A stretch of DNA of 64,000 nt. It comes from Rickettsia typhi (GTDB taxonomy: Bacteria > Pseudomonadota > Alphaproteobacteria > Rickettsiales > UBA1997). Under the pieces are notes generated by a model. That model was not told the origin of the DNA. It searched no databases and saw only the letters and a list, made by a program, of their open reading frames with translations. The translations under genes and the position numbers were made by a program. Where the stretch lies: positions 1 to 64,000 of the forward strand of contig CAMBFC010000001.1 in the NCBI GenBank assembly GCA_945865905.1, in the 5' to 3' direction. Below, one piece after another: positions 8,729 to 19,322 of the stretch. Each line of letters opens with the position of its first letter. Position 1 is the stretch's first letter.

Positions 8729-9745
8729 CTGCGCGCTTCCTGATTCTGAAAAAAAATCACGCAAAGCCTCATCATAATTTGCGGCGATTTTTTTTAGTGA
8801 ATATTGTTCATCAAAAGCATTGCCATAAATTTTTTGTTCAGCCAAGAGAAATTTATTATTTTTAAGCGCATTAGCAATTGAATCTAGTAAAGAAAAAATT
8901 GCTAAAGCAGCATCAGCATTGGCGGCAGCTACTCGAAACTCAATTCTATAATATATTTCTTTTGGCTTTGTAGCAGAAAAATCATCATGAGAATTTTGCC
9001 AATTTTTAATCGGCAAAACACGAACTGCGGCAGTACGATTATCATCTCCAAAACTGATATTAACTGGTGCGGTGAACTTTCCTTTTTTATGCAAGTTGCG
9101 ATTAATTTCTAGATCAAAACGCAAATAATCTTGTGGTTGTGGCGCATAAAAAATCATTGCCCATTCAATAGAATCAAGCATTCCCGCGATTGTGTTTAAG
9201 AGTAAATTATTTTTTTGCGAAACAGTTTCTTTATTCTTTATAAAAAAATTGTTGTCCGCAAAATTATCTTTTATAAACAAATTATTTCCCGCAATATCGT
9301 GCAAAGAAAAATTAAATTGCAGCGCCGAACCGCAATCATCGATGAAAGGCTGAGAATCAAAACAGGCAACTAAATTATTTTCTTGCGCCAAAATCTTTGC
9401 TGATTCTTTTATTTTTTCAATTTTTTGCGCTAACAATAAAAGATCAGAATGTGGCGCAATTTTAATTTCGATTTGCGAAGCACCCTGCTCTTTTTCTATT
9501 TTATAAATTGTTGCATCTTGTGCAAAAAGTTTTTCTAAGGCAGAAATATAAACAGCGATTAAGGCTTTGTTTTCTAGGGGCTGAAGGCTTTGATTGAGAA
9601 GATAAAATTCTAACTCAACGCCAATTTGTGGAAAAAATTTGGTATTTTCCACAAATTGCGTGAGAGATTTTTTTAGGATAGAATTTTTGTTAGCATAAAA
9701 ATCTGAGATTTTTTGCAAACTAGATATTGGCTTTGATCCATTCAT
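8720..9745 (-). CDS. Glutamine synthetase-like protein, probably divergent
   Basis: GVELEFYLLN near the N-terminus, FTAPVNISFGDDNRTAAVRVLP late, YRIEFRVAAANADAALA; the GS His motif region reads SALQFNFSLHD. Confidence 0.75.
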   Translation of the reverse strand: MNGSKPISSLQKISDFYANKNSILKKSLTQFVENTKFFPQIGVELEFYLLNQSLQPLENKALIAVYISALEKLFAQDATIYKIEKEQGASQIEIKIAPHSDLLLLAQKIEKIKESAKILAQENNLVACFDSQPFIDDCGSALQFNFSLHDIAGNNLFIKDNFADNNFFIKNKETVSQKNNLLLNTIAGMLDSIEWAMIFYAPQPQDYLRFDLEINRNLHKKGKFTAPVNISFGDDNRTAAVRVLPIKNWQNSHDDFSATKPKEIYYRIEFRVAAANADAALAIFSLLDSIANALKNNKFLLAEQKIYGNAFDEQYSLKKIAANYDEALRDFFSESGSAQPC

Positions 9746-10037
9746 GAAGAGCGCTCTTTGGCAATGAACCGATTTTAGTATCGATTAATTTTCCACCTTT
9801 AAAAATCATCATGGTAGGAATGCTGCGCACGCCAAATTTTGAAGGAACTTCAGGATTTTCATCAATGTTGCACTTAAAAACCGCAAGCTGACCTTCGGTA
9901 TCTTTAGCAATTTCATCAACGATTGGACCAAGCTGGCGACAAGGCCCGCACCATGGCGCCCAAAAATCAACTAATACCGGCAATGTTGATTGCAATACAT
10001 CTTGTGGAAAATTTTGATCAGAAGTTTCTTTTGTCAT
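9720..10037 (-). CDS. trxA: Thioredoxin
   Basis: VLVDFWAPWCGPCRQLGPIVDEIA, FGVRSIPTMMIFKGG. Confidence 0.97.
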   Translation of the reverse strand: MTKETSDQNFPQDVLQSTLPVLVDFWAPWCGPCRQLGPIVDEIAKDTEGQLAVFKCNIDENPEVPSKFGVRSIPTMMIFKGGKLIDTKIGSLPKSALHEWIKANI

Positions 10038-10110
10038 TTGTGTTTAAAAAATTTATTAAAAGCCCTTAGGTACAAATATTTTGAAAAGCCTCTAAAAATA
10101 ATATAATGAA

Positions 10111-10401
10111 TTATTTCTTTTTTGGCAATAGTTCGTTAGCTGAACTAATTAATTCTTCTGCTTGTCTGAAAGCGTTGCCAGCTCTAGCTTGAGCGGCTTT
10201 TACTTCTGCAACAGTTATAGCATATTCTTCGGATTCGGCTTTGATTTCTGCTAGTGAGGCTGTTTTTTCTTCAGCTTCTGCAAGGGCTTCCGCACCAAGA
10301 TCTAAAATTCTTTGGATACCGCTGGTTAGGCCGTTAAAATCATCTTGAAGAGAAGATTCTTCGGCGTTGAATTCTGAATTTTGCACATCATTATTTTTCA
10401 T
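10111..10401 (-). CDS. Small Ala/Glu-rich helical hypothetical protein
   Basis: 96-aa ORF in coding orientation between trxA and priA. Confidence 0.6.
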   Translation of the reverse strand: MKNNDVQNSEFNAEESSLQDDFNGLTSGIQRILDLGAEALAEAEEKTASLAEIKAESEEYAITVAEVKAAQARAGNAFRQAEELISSANELLPKKK

Positions 10402-10431
10402 ATTTGCGTCATTTAAAAAAATTAATAAAAT

Positions 10432-12447
10432 CTAAAGCGGATCAATATCAACTTTAACCCGAACTTGATTAGAAAAATCTACATCTTTCATAACATCCAA
10501 AATTAATTTCTGCAAATTAATTTTTTTCTCCGTTTTTAAAAAAACTCTATAATGATAGCGATTTTTAAGGCGAGAAATCGCTGTGGGAGCTGGCCCAAAC
10601 ACCTCAATAGAATCATTAAAGGGAAATTTTGATGCGAGCATTTTCGCTGCACTTAGCGCTTTATTTTCTTCAAAAGCACTGATTATAAAATTAGCCATTT
10701 TAGTAAATGGCGGCATATTTAAAGATTTTCGATTAGCAATTTCGAACTCATAAAAACCCTTTTTATCATTTTGAATTATTTTTTCGAAGACAAAATTTTG
10801 TGGGTTAAAAGTTTGGATAAAGATTTTGCCGTGATAATCTTTACGACCTGCCCGACCAATTACTTGGCTTAATAGTTGGAATGATTTTTCGGAAGATTTT
10901 AATTCTGCAGAATAAAATCCACTATCGGCGTCAACAATTCCAACTAGCGTGAGATTAGGAAAATCATAGCCTTTGGCGATTATTTGTGTGCCAATAATTA
11001 TATCAATTTCGTTATTTAGAATTTGTGTCACAACTTTTTCGGCATCTTTAAAATTGGCAATATTGTCGCTGGTTACAAGAGCGATGCGCGCTTGTGGAAA
11101 AAGATCTGCCACCTCTTCGGCAATTTTTTCTACACCAACTCCAACATTTATTATTGCATCTTTTTCGCCGCAAGATTTGCAATCGTGAGAAAAACTTTCA
11201 TTATGACCACAATAATGACAAATGGCGCGGCGCGAGTGTTTATGGTGCACCAGATAAGAACTGCAATTCAAACAATTCACTTTTTGTCCGCAAGCTTTGC
11301 ATAAAGTAACGGGCGCATAACCGCGGCGATTGAGAAATAGCAAGCTCTGCTGACCCAAAGCAAAATTTTGTGCTAAAGCTTCGCGCAGAGTTTGCGAAAT
11401 ATAGGTACCGCTATCGAGCTTTGTCCTTCTAAGGTCAACCATCTCGATCGCATTATTTCTTTGGTGAAATTTATCGCCCAAATGAAAGTAATTATATTTG
11501 CCCGATTTAGCGTTTATGTAACTTTCTAGCGAAGGTGTTGCTGAAGATAAAATGATAGGAAACTTTTCGAGTGTCGCCTTTAAAATCGCCATGTCGCGGG
11601 CGTTGAAATTAAAAATATCTTCTTGCTTAAAAGATGAATCATGCTCTTCATCAATCACAATTAATTTTAAATTTTTAAAAGGAAGCAATAACGCAGAACG
11701 CGCTCCAATCAACACACGAACTGATCCGCTAGCAATGCCGCAAAAAATTTCGCGTTTTTCTTTCATCGAAATTTTTGAATGCCACAATGCCGGTTTAAAG
11801 CCAAATTGCTCGTGAAAGCGCGTTAATAGCTGGCTGGTAAGGGCAATTTCTGGTAGAAGAATTACTGCTTGCGAATTTTTATCCTGCAACATTTTGGCAA
11901 TTAGCGCGAAATAAATTTCGGTTTTGCCCGAGCCAGTAACGGCATCGATTAGGCTAACATTTTTTATTGCAGGATTTTTCGTAAAATCTTTTTCACCACC
12001 ATCAAAATCACTTCCCGCTAAAATTTCATCAAAAATCTCCCGCTGCTTTATAGATAGGGTCTTCAGCTCAATTCTTGCTAGGTCAACTTTTTGCTCTAAA
12101 GATTTATTGGCTAATTTTTCACTTTTTACTTTATCAGAATTTAAAATTCCTATAAACGCTTTTAACACCAAGCCACGCGGAGCAAGGTTATAAGCCGCAA
12201 CACGATTTATAAAATCAATTAACTTTGTATCAAAATTTATCGTTTGATGCTTGGCAATTATTGTTTTGATTTTTTCTGGCGCCACATCAACAGAATCAAG
12301 TGCTACAACCACCAAACCCCATAATTCTTTTTTGCGAAAGGAAACTTTGACGATATCACCAACTTCTACCTTTTCGTCATGAGCCTTGTAAGTAAAGGCG
12401 CGTTCGAATGGCAGTGGCAGCAATATATCGAGATATATTTCCGTCAT
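10432..12447 (-). CDS. priA: Primosomal protein N' (PriA helicase)
   Basis: DAVTGSGKTEIYF, DEEHDSSFKQED, Zn-binding CxxC clusters (CKACGQKVNCLNC...CHYCGH...CKSCG), GTQIIAKGYDFPNLTLV. Confidence 0.97.
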   Translation of the reverse strand: MTEIYLDILLPLPFERAFTYKAHDEKVEVGDIVKVSFRKKELWGLVVVALDSVDVAPEKIKTIIAKHQTINFDTKLIDFINRVAAYNLAPRGLVLKAFIGILNSDKVKSEKLANKSLEQKVDLARIELKTLSIKQREIFDEILAGSDFDGGEKDFTKNPAIKNVSLIDAVTGSGKTEIYFALIAKMLQDKNSQAVILLPEIALTSQLLTRFHEQFGFKPALWHSKISMKEKREIFCGIASGSVRVLIGARSALLLPFKNLKLIVIDEEHDSSFKQEDIFNFNARDMAILKATLEKFPIILSSATPSLESYINAKSGKYNYFHLGDKFHQRNNAIEMVDLRRTKLDSGTYISQTLREALAQNFALGQQSLLFLNRRGYAPVTLCKACGQKVNCLNCSSYLVHHKHSRRAICHYCGHNESFSHDCKSCGEKDAIINVGVGVEKIAEEVADLFPQARIALVTSDNIANFKDAEKVVTQILNNEIDIIIGTQIIAKGYDFPNLTLVGIVDADSGFYSAELKSSEKSFQLLSQVIGRAGRKDYHGKIFIQTFNPQNFVFEKIIQNDKKGFYEFEIANRKSLNMPPFTKMANFIISAFEENKALSAAKMLASKFPFNDSIEVFGPAPTAISRLKNRYHYRVFLKTEKKINLQKLILDVMKDVDFSNQVRVKVDIDPL

Positions 12448-12528
12448 AAAGTTGATTGATTAAAGAGAAGTTATTAATATAATGGGTTTGTAACCTTCAT
12501 TCATATTATCATCTAACTTTTAAAGAAC

Positions 12529-13182
12529 ATGAAATTTTTTATCGATTCCGCTGATATCTCAGAAATAAAAGATGTTGCATCCTACGGCCTAGTTGATGGC
12601 GTTACAACTAATCCATCTTTAATCGCCAAATCTGGTCGCGATTTTAAAGAAGTTATCGCCGAAATCTGCAAAATTGTTGATGGCCCCGTCAGCGCTGAAG
12701 TTGCCGCCACCGATTATGAAAACATGGTTCGCGAAGGTGAAATTTTAAGCAAAATCGCCAAAAATGTTTGCATCAAATTGCCTTTAACACTAGATGGATT
12801 AAAGGCTTGCAAATATTTTTCTAGCAAAGAAATTCAAACAAATGTTACGCTTTGTTTTTCTGCGGCGCAAGCAATTTTAGCGGCAAAAGCTGGAGCTACT
12901 TTTGTTTCGCCATTTGTTGGCAGGCTTGATGATATTGGTCAGGATGGCCTAAGCTTGATTGATGAAATTTGCACAATTTACGCTAATTATCCAAATTTTA
13001 AAACTGAAGTTTTGGTTGCCTCAGTGCGCAATCCGATTCATATTGTTAATACCGCAAAAATGGGCGCACATGTTGCAACCCTTCCCGCAAAGGTTCTAAA
13101 ACAATTGGCGCAACATCCTTTAACTGAACAAGGTTTAGCAACTTTTGTTAAAGATTGGGCTTCAACTGGACAAAAAATTTAA
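12529..13182 (+). CDS. Fructose-6-phosphate aldolase / transaldolase family
   Basis: [65 protein letters not shown]. Confidence 0.93.
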   Translation: MKFFIDSADISEIKDVASYGLVDGVTTNPSLIAKSGRDFKEVIAEICKIVDGPVSAEVAATDYENMVREGEILSKIAKNVCIKLPLTLDGLKACKYFSSKEIQTNVTLCFSAAQAILAAKAGATFVSPFVGRLDDIGQDGLSLIDEICTIYANYPNFKTEVLVASVRNPIHIVNTAKMGAHVATLPAKVLKQLAQHPLTEQGLATFVKDWASTGQKI

Positions 13183-13205
13183 TTAAAAACTTATAATATA
13201 AATAT

Positions 13206-13562
13206 ATGAAATACGAACTATTCACCCAAGCAAATGCTCAAGAAGTTGCTGCTGCAGCGGCTCCAGAAGGATTTTCTTTTACTAGCTTTGTGCCACTAAT
13301 TTTAATTTTTACAGTGTTTTATTTTTTGATTATTCGCCCACAAAGCAAAAAAATGAAAGAACATCAAGCAACAATTAACGCTCTAAAAATTGGCGATAAA
13401 ATCATCACTAGCGGCGGCATCATTGGTGTTGTTAAAGATATTGATGACAAAGAAAACACTCTAGAAATAGAAATTTCTGATAGAGTAAATGTCAAAATTC
13501 TACGCAGCTATGTTGCTAATTTGGTTAATAAAGAAGAAGTTTTAAAAAAGAATAAAAAATAA
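13206..13562 (+). CDS. yajC: Preprotein translocase subunit YajC
   Basis: FYFLIIRPQSKKMKEHQ...GDKIITSGGIIGVV; immediately upstream of secD. Confidence 0.95.
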   Translation: MKYELFTQANAQEVAAAAAPEGFSFTSFVPLILIFTVFYFLIIRPQSKKMKEHQATINALKIGDKIITSGGIIGVVKDIDDKENTLEIEISDRVNVKILRSYVANLVNKEEVLKKNKK

Positions 13563-13567
13563 AAATC

Positions 13568-15118
13568 ATGCTTAATTTTTCTAAAATAAAAATTTTATCA
13601 ATTTTGGCTGTGTGTTTTGCAGCCTTTATTTTTGCCGCTCCGTCGTTTTTGCAGAATAAAAATAATTTTCTTACAAAATTTTTACCGAGCAATAAAGTAA
13701 ATTTAGGTCTTGATTTGCGCGGCGGATCGCAATTAATGCTTGAAGTTGATTTTGATTATTATTTACAAGAACAGCTCAGTAATTTAAAAGATGAAATAAA
13801 ATTAAGCTTTCGCGAAGAATCAATCAGAGCATTGCCTGAGCTAATTGATGGCAAAATTATTTTTTCTCTTGAAGATAAAGAACAAAAAAAATTAGCAGAA
13901 AAAATTATCAATAAAGTTAGCAAAAGAGTCGATATTGATGAAAATGATAACAAATTTCAGATTTATTTTTCTGACCAAGAAGTCACTCGCATCAGACAAA
14001 ATTTAATTCGCCAATCAATTGAAATTGTTCGCAGAAGAATTGACGAATCAGGAACCAAAGAGCCAACCATTCAGGCGCAAGGCGATAGCCGCATTTTGTT
14101 GCAAGTTCCGGGGGTCGAAAATTCTGATGAAATAAAATCTATTCTCGGCAAAACCGCCAAAATGACCTTTCATTTTGTATCAGATGATACTTTTGCTGGC
14201 GGCGCTAAAAGCCAAATTCTTGATACAAAATTAGAAGCAATTCCTGATGCGCATGGCCGCACTTATTTAATTGAAAAAGAAATTGCCCTTAGTGGTGATT
14301 TATTAACCGATGCCAACCCTACATATCACGAAGGTCAGCCCGCAGTATCTTTTCGCTTTAATGAAACTGGCACTAAAAAATTCGCTAAGTTAACTGCAGA
14401 AAATATTGGCAGAATTTTTGCGATTGTTTTAGACGGACAAGTAATCACAGCGCCAAGAATCAATGGCACAATCAATCAAGGAAGCGGTGTAATATCAGGA
14501 AGCTTCACCACGCAAGAAGCCGCAGAATTATCGCTTCTCCTCAGAGCTGGCGCCCTTCCTGCCCCATTAAAAATTATCGAAGAAAGATCTGTCGGACCAT
14601 CACTTGGTCTTGATTCAATTAAAAATGGCACGATCGCATCCGTTGCGGGGCTTGCTCTTATAGCATTTTTCATGATTTTATTCTATGGATTTTTTGGCAT
14701 GATTGCTGATATTGCGATGATTGTAAATATCGCGATTATTCTTGCAATTTTATCACTAATTGGCGCCACCCTCACCCTTCCCGGAATCGCTGGTATCGCA
14801 CTTACAATGGGCATGTCGGTTGATGCCAATGTATTAATTTTTGAACGCATCAAAGAAGAATTGCGCATAAAAAAATCAGTATTTGCATCGGTTGAGCAAG
14901 GTTTTTTGCAGGCTTTTCGTACCATTATCGATTCTAATACCACCACTTTAATCATCGCACTTTTTCTTTATATGTTTGGCAACGGTCCAGTTAAAGGCTT
15001 TGCTGTAACACTTTCTATCGGCATCGTTTCTTCAATATTTTCTGCAACAGTTTTAACAAGAATGTTGATTGCAATTTGGCTGAAAAAAAGAAGGCCACAA
15101 AAACTGAATTTAATATAA
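13568..15118 (+). CDS. secD: Protein translocase subunit SecD
   Basis: VNLGLDLRGGSQLMLEVD, VVRRRIDE-like IVRRRIDESGTKEP, SVDANVLIFERIKEE. Confidence 0.97.
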   Translation: MLNFSKIKILSILAVCFAAFIFAAPSFLQNKNNFLTKFLPSNKVNLGLDLRGGSQLMLEVDFDYYLQEQLSNLKDEIKLSFREESIRALPELIDGKIIFSLEDKEQKKLAEKIINKVSKRVDIDENDNKFQIYFSDQEVTRIRQNLIRQSIEIVRRRIDESGTKEPTIQAQGDSRILLQVPGVENSDEIKSILGKTAKMTFHFVSDDTFAGGAKSQILDTKLEAIPDAHGRTYLIEKEIALSGDLLTDANPTYHEGQPAVSFRFNETGTKKFAKLTAENIGRIFAIVLDGQVITAPRINGTINQGSGVISGSFTTQEAAELSLLLRAGALPAPLKIIEERSVGPSLGLDSIKNGTIASVAGLALIAFFMILFYGFFGMIADIAMIVNIAIILAILSLIGATLTLPGIAGIALTMGMSVDANVLIFERIKEELRIKKSVFASVEQGFLQAFRTIIDSNTTTLIIALFLYMFGNGPVKGFAVTLSIGIVSSIFSATVLTRMLIAIWLKKRRPQKLNLI

Positions 15119-15123
15119 GGTTA

Positions 15124-17313
15124 GTGAGAAATTGTCAGTTTCTTTTCCAGCTTCTACTGTTCTCAATGCTTACTTATGCCAATTGCTTTGCTTTAGCTTT
15201 TAAAGCCCCAAGCAGCGCCAGCAATGATTCTGTAAGTCCTGCAATTTTAAAAGCTGATAATGTTGATGGTGATAAAGTTACTAACATTGTTACCGCCACT
15301 GGCCATGTTGAAGTTACAAAAGATAACAGCAAGCTCACCTCAGATATTATAACTTACGATAAACTTAATGGATTTTTAAAGGCTGATGGCAATGTTCGCG
15401 TTAAAGATCCTGATCTAGGAAAAATGCGTGCTAGCGAAGCGCAAATTAAAAGTGATTTTAGTAGTGGATTTTTTCTTGATAGCACTTTGGTTTTTAGCGA
15501 TGGATCTTATTTAAAATCAGAACGAGCTGATCGCAAAACCCCAGAAATCACGGTATTTCAGCGCCCAATTTTCTCACTCTGCCCCAGTAAAGAAATCAAT
15601 AAAGAAAATGATTTAGCAGGACAACTTTATGATGCCGTTTCAATTAAATCTCGTGAAGCTACAGTTAATCGCGAAGACCAAACAATGCAAATAAAACATG
15701 GGATATTGCGTCTTTATAGTGTGCCAATTCTATATACACCTTACTTAAAATTTCCACTACCTGACAATAAAAGAAAATCAGGGTTTTTAGCTCCAGCTTA
15801 TATAAAAAATAACCGCTTTGGGCTTGGTTTTATTGCGCCTTATTTTCTTGATATTGCACCAAATGCAGATTTAACAGTAACGCCACAATACTACCTTTCT
15901 AACGGCCAAACGACTGTGATTAACGATTTTCGTCATCTTTCCAAATACGGCCAATATAACACTATCTTTGAAATTTCTAATAATCATATTACCTCCAACA
16001 CCGATAAACTTGTTATTCAGCGTACCAAAAAAGAATATCGCTGGTTATTGGGCGGCGCTGGCAAATTTGATTTTACAGATAAGTTAAGCGCAAATTATAA
16101 TTTAAATACCACTAGCGATCGCAACTATCTGCGTGATTACAATTATAGCTTCCTTGCTTATACTATTTCTGATGCACAAGTTGATCACACCGATGGGCGA
16201 GATTTTTATGGCGTAAAAACAGTGCGAGTACAAGAATTGGTTGATGTTAAAAATGAAAAATCAGCACCACTTGTTTTGCCAACTCTAAATTCTTACATTG
16301 AAAGCAAGCCACTTGCTCATAATACAAAATTTGCCTTAGCGTCAAACTTTAGCGCCATTACGCGCGAAAGTGGATTGCAATATCGCCGCGCCTCTTTAAC
16401 CCCAGAAGTTAAAATTCCCCTTAATTTGCATGGCAATTTATTTAATTTTGGTGCCCGCGTTCAGGGAGATATTTATTCTCTAGAAAATAATTTTCAATAT
16501 GAAGATACTGCCGCAGCTGCTCCAAAATATGATTCGGTGCAAACCAATTATCGCCCAGAAATTTCTGCAAGTTGGCGATTGCCTCTCATTCAAAAAAAAC
16601 AATCAAATACTTTGTTAGTTGAACCAATTGTCAATTTTGTTTCAAGCTCTACAGGAACAAATTATTTAAAATTGCCCGATGAAGATAGCAATAATTCAGA
16701 GTTGACGGTGAACAATCTATTCGTTAATAATCGTATCGCTGGCTATGACCGTAATGAGATTGGAGAGCGCGTCAGCTATGGTATAAAAACCTCTACATTC
16801 AATAGATTTGGCCAACTTGGATTGACTTTGGGTCAAAGTTATCGTCTTGCCAGCAAGGCTCAAGATGTTTCTATTCGTGGATTCAATGCTAATAATAAAT
16901 CAAATATTGTTGGAGAACTTTCTTATAAAATACCTAAACGGTTCAACATGATTTATTCATTTCAACTTAATGAATCAAATTATCGCAATGATGTGAATTC
17001 GGTTATTTCTGACCTAACTTTTGATCGTTTTTTTGTTAGTGGCAGCTATCTTTTGTTGAGAAAAAATAATAGCAACCCTGCTCAAGCCGAACAAGGCAGT
17101 GGAACTCTTGGGTTAAAATTAACACCAAAATTAACTCTGTCATTTAATGCATCTCATGATTTTGTAACTAAAAGAACAATCTCTCGCGGCGTAATTGTTG
17201 ATTATGGCGGATGCTGTTTTTTGGTGAATTTTTCGGTAAAAGAAAACAACTCGGGCAACTTGGTTAAGCCGCAAAAATCATTTCAGATAAATATTTTGGT
17301 TCGTGGATTTTAA
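15124..17313 (+). CDS. lptD: LPS-assembly protein LptD
   Basis: N-terminal LptA-like OstA repeats (ADNVDGDKVTNIVTATGHVEVTKDNSKLTSD) and C-terminal barrel (LYSVPILYTPYLKFPLPDNKRKSGFL). ORF track starts at 15076 inside secD; GTG at 15124 gives a better signal peptide. Confidence 0.9.
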   Translation: MRNCQFLFQLLLFSMLTYANCFALAFKAPSSASNDSVSPAILKADNVDGDKVTNIVTATGHVEVTKDNSKLTSDIITYDKLNGFLKADGNVRVKDPDLGKMRASEAQIKSDFSSGFFLDSTLVFSDGSYLKSERADRKTPEITVFQRPIFSLCPSKEINKENDLAGQLYDAVSIKSREATVNREDQTMQIKHGILRLYSVPILYTPYLKFPLPDNKRKSGFLAPAYIKNNRFGLGFIAPYFLDIAPNADLTVTPQYYLSNGQTTVINDFRHLSKYGQYNTIFEISNNHITSNTDKLVIQRTKKEYRWLLGGAGKFDFTDKLSANYNLNTTSDRNYLRDYNYSFLAYTISDAQVDHTDGRDFYGVKTVRVQELVDVKNEKSAPLVLPTLNSYIESKPLAHNTKFALASNFSAITRESGLQYRRASLTPEVKIPLNLHGNLFNFGARVQGDIYSLENNFQYEDTAAAAPKYDSVQTNYRPEISASWRLPLIQKKQSNTLLVEPIVNFVSSSTGTNYLKLPDEDSNNSELTVNNLFVNNRIAGYDRNEIGERVSYGIKTSTFNRFGQLGLTLGQSYRLASKAQDVSIRGFNANNKSNIVGELSYKIPKRFNMIYSFQLNESNYRNDVNSVISDLTFDRFFVSGSYLLLRKNNSNPAQAEQGSGTLGLKLTPKLTLSFNASHDFVTKRTISRGVIVDYGGCCFLVNFSVKENNSGNLVKPQKSFQINILVRGF

Positions 17314-17326
17314 ACCACAAAACACA

Positions 17327-19174
17327 TTATTCCACCGTCACCGATTTTGCTAAATTGCGCGGCTGATCAACATCATTTCCCTTATAAAGCGCCACATAAT
17401 AAGCCAATAACTGCAGCGGAACCGCAGAAATCAAGGCTTCTTCAATAGTGCCAGAAGTTTGTGGAATTTCAATTATTTGCGTTGCAAGATTTTCTAAATT
17501 AGCGATTCCTTTTTTATCAGAAACTACAATCACCTTGCCACCGCGCGCTTTTACTTCTTCAATATTCGAAGCGATTTTTTCAAATAAATGATTGCTTGGC
17601 GCGATAACAATTACTGGCATTTTTTTATCGATTAGTGCAATCGTGCCATGCTTCAATTCTCCTGCCGCAATTGCTTGCGCATCGATGTAAGAAAGCTCAC
17701 GCAACTTAAGCGCTGCCTCAAGAGCCGTAACATATGAAAGCCCGCGACCAATATATAAAATATGCTGCGCCTTCACTAAATATTTTGCAACTTTAGCAAT
17801 TTTTTTGACATTATCTTTGTGAAGTATTGCAGTTAATTCTTGCGATACATCATTCAACTGCGATAAATATTTTGCCATCGCCGGGGCTTTAACCACGCCC
17901 TTCGCCGCACCCAACTTAATTGCAAAAAGTGCAATCACCGCAACTTGCGCTGTGTAAGCTTTGGTAGAAGCCACGCCAATTTCTGGCCCCGCAATAGTTT
18001 TGATAACAGCATCTGAAAGCTGCGCCATGCTGCTTTGCGCCACATTCACGATTGAAAGAATTTTTTGTCCATTAGCTTTCGCAAATTTTAACGCCGCGAT
18101 TGTATCGGCCGTTTCACCTGACTGCGAAATGAACAACATCAAATTATCTTGGCGAAATGGATGATGGCGATAGCGAAATTCTGAAGCAATATCAACTTCA
18201 ACTTCTACACCAGCAATTTCTTCAATTAAATATTTTGCGTTTAGAGCCGCGTAATACGAGGTTCCACAGGCAATTGCAGTAATTTTATTTATGCCTTTTA
18301 AATCGAAAGGAAAATTTGGCAAATGAATTTCAAAATTATCAAGATCAACATAATTTTGAATTGTATCTTCTAAAACTTGCGGCTGCTCGTGAATTTCTTT
18401 CAACATAAAATGCTCGTAGCCTTCTTTAGAAACTTTATTATTTGCGGCTTCCATGATTTTTGCGGCTTTCTTAATTGCATTTCCTTCTGCATCAAAAAAC
18501 TCAACATTATTTTTATGAACTAATGCAAATTCATCATCATTAAGATAAATCACTTTATTGGTGTGATTGGCCAGTGCGTAGTAATCAGAGGCGATGTAAT
18601 TTTCACCATTTCCTAACCCCACTAATAATGGCGAACCTTTTTTGGCGATTAAAATTAAATCTGGCTGATCGCGAAAAATTACTGCCAAAGCATAAGAACC
18701 ATCAATTTTTTTCAGCGTTTTGATAATGGCAGATTTGATATCTCCCGTTTCTTGCAAACATAATTCGATTAAATGCGGCAAAACTTCGCTATCAGTTTCA
18801 CTTAAAAATTTTACGCCTTTTTTATTGAGAAAAGCTTTAATTTCTTGGTAATTTTCGATAATGCCATTATGCACCACGCAAATTTCTGATGAAGCGTGAG
18901 GATGCGCGTTTTCTTGGCTGGGGCGACCATGAGTTGCCCAGCGCGTATGTCCAATCGCCACTTTTTCTGCTAAAGATTTGCCGAAGATTTTTGATTTTTT
19001 CACCGCTGCTTCGAGCTTGGCAATTTTTCCTTCTTGCTTCACAGTTTTAAATTGGCCATCTTCAACCAATGCCACGCCAGCTGAATCATAGCCACGATAT
19101 TCGAGCTTTTTCAGCCCTTCGATAATTTTTGCAACAGGTTCACTAGAACCAACAACCCCAACAATTCCACACAT
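17327..19174 (-). CDS. glmS: Glutamine-fructose-6-phosphate aminotransferase
   Basis: MCGIVGVVG...YRGYDSAGVAL; two SIS domains; C-terminus DVDQPRNLAKSVTVE. Confidence 0.98.
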   Translation of the reverse strand: MCGIVGVVGSSEPVAKIIEGLKKLEYRGYDSAGVALVEDGQFKTVKQEGKIAKLEAAVKKSKIFGKSLAEKVAIGHTRWATHGRPSQENAHPHASSEICVVHNGIIENYQEIKAFLNKKGVKFLSETDSEVLPHLIELCLQETGDIKSAIIKTLKKIDGSYALAVIFRDQPDLILIAKKGSPLLVGLGNGENYIASDYYALANHTNKVIYLNDDEFALVHKNNVEFFDAEGNAIKKAAKIMEAANNKVSKEGYEHFMLKEIHEQPQVLEDTIQNYVDLDNFEIHLPNFPFDLKGINKITAIACGTSYYAALNAKYLIEEIAGVEVEVDIASEFRYRHHPFRQDNLMLFISQSGETADTIAALKFAKANGQKILSIVNVAQSSMAQLSDAVIKTIAGPEIGVASTKAYTAQVAVIALFAIKLGAAKGVVKAPAMAKYLSQLNDVSQELTAILHKDNVKKIAKVAKYLVKAQHILYIGRGLSYVTALEAALKLRELSYIDAQAIAAGELKHGTIALIDKKMPVIVIAPSNHLFEKIASNIEEVKARGGKVIVVSDKKGIANLENLATQIIEIPQTSGTIEEALISAVPLQLLAYYVALYKGNDVDQPRNLAKSVTVE

Positions 19175-19289
19175 TTTTGTTACGAATTTAAATTAGTATA
19201 AATGATGTATAGATAATACCGGCGCGCCTTAGCAAGTAAATTGTAATCTTTGGAAAAAAATTGTAATTTTTTGAAATAGAAGAAAGGCC

Positions 19290-19322
19290 GAAAAAATTTG
19301 AGGCCGCTCCTCAAATTTTTTC
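19290..19322. terminator. Hairpin downstream of tRNA-Ala (likely terminator)
   Basis: gaaaaaatttgagg / cctcaaattttttc, 14-bp perfect stem with a 5-nt loop and T-tract on both strands. Confidence 0.6.

Noticed and set aside
10973-11309. Overlapping + strand ORFs opposite priA
   Set aside because: Antisense shadow ORFs over the PriA zinc-binding region; no domain support.
13206-15118. secD without adjacent secF as a possible loss
   Set aside because: secF can be encoded elsewhere in the genome; a window cannot show absence.
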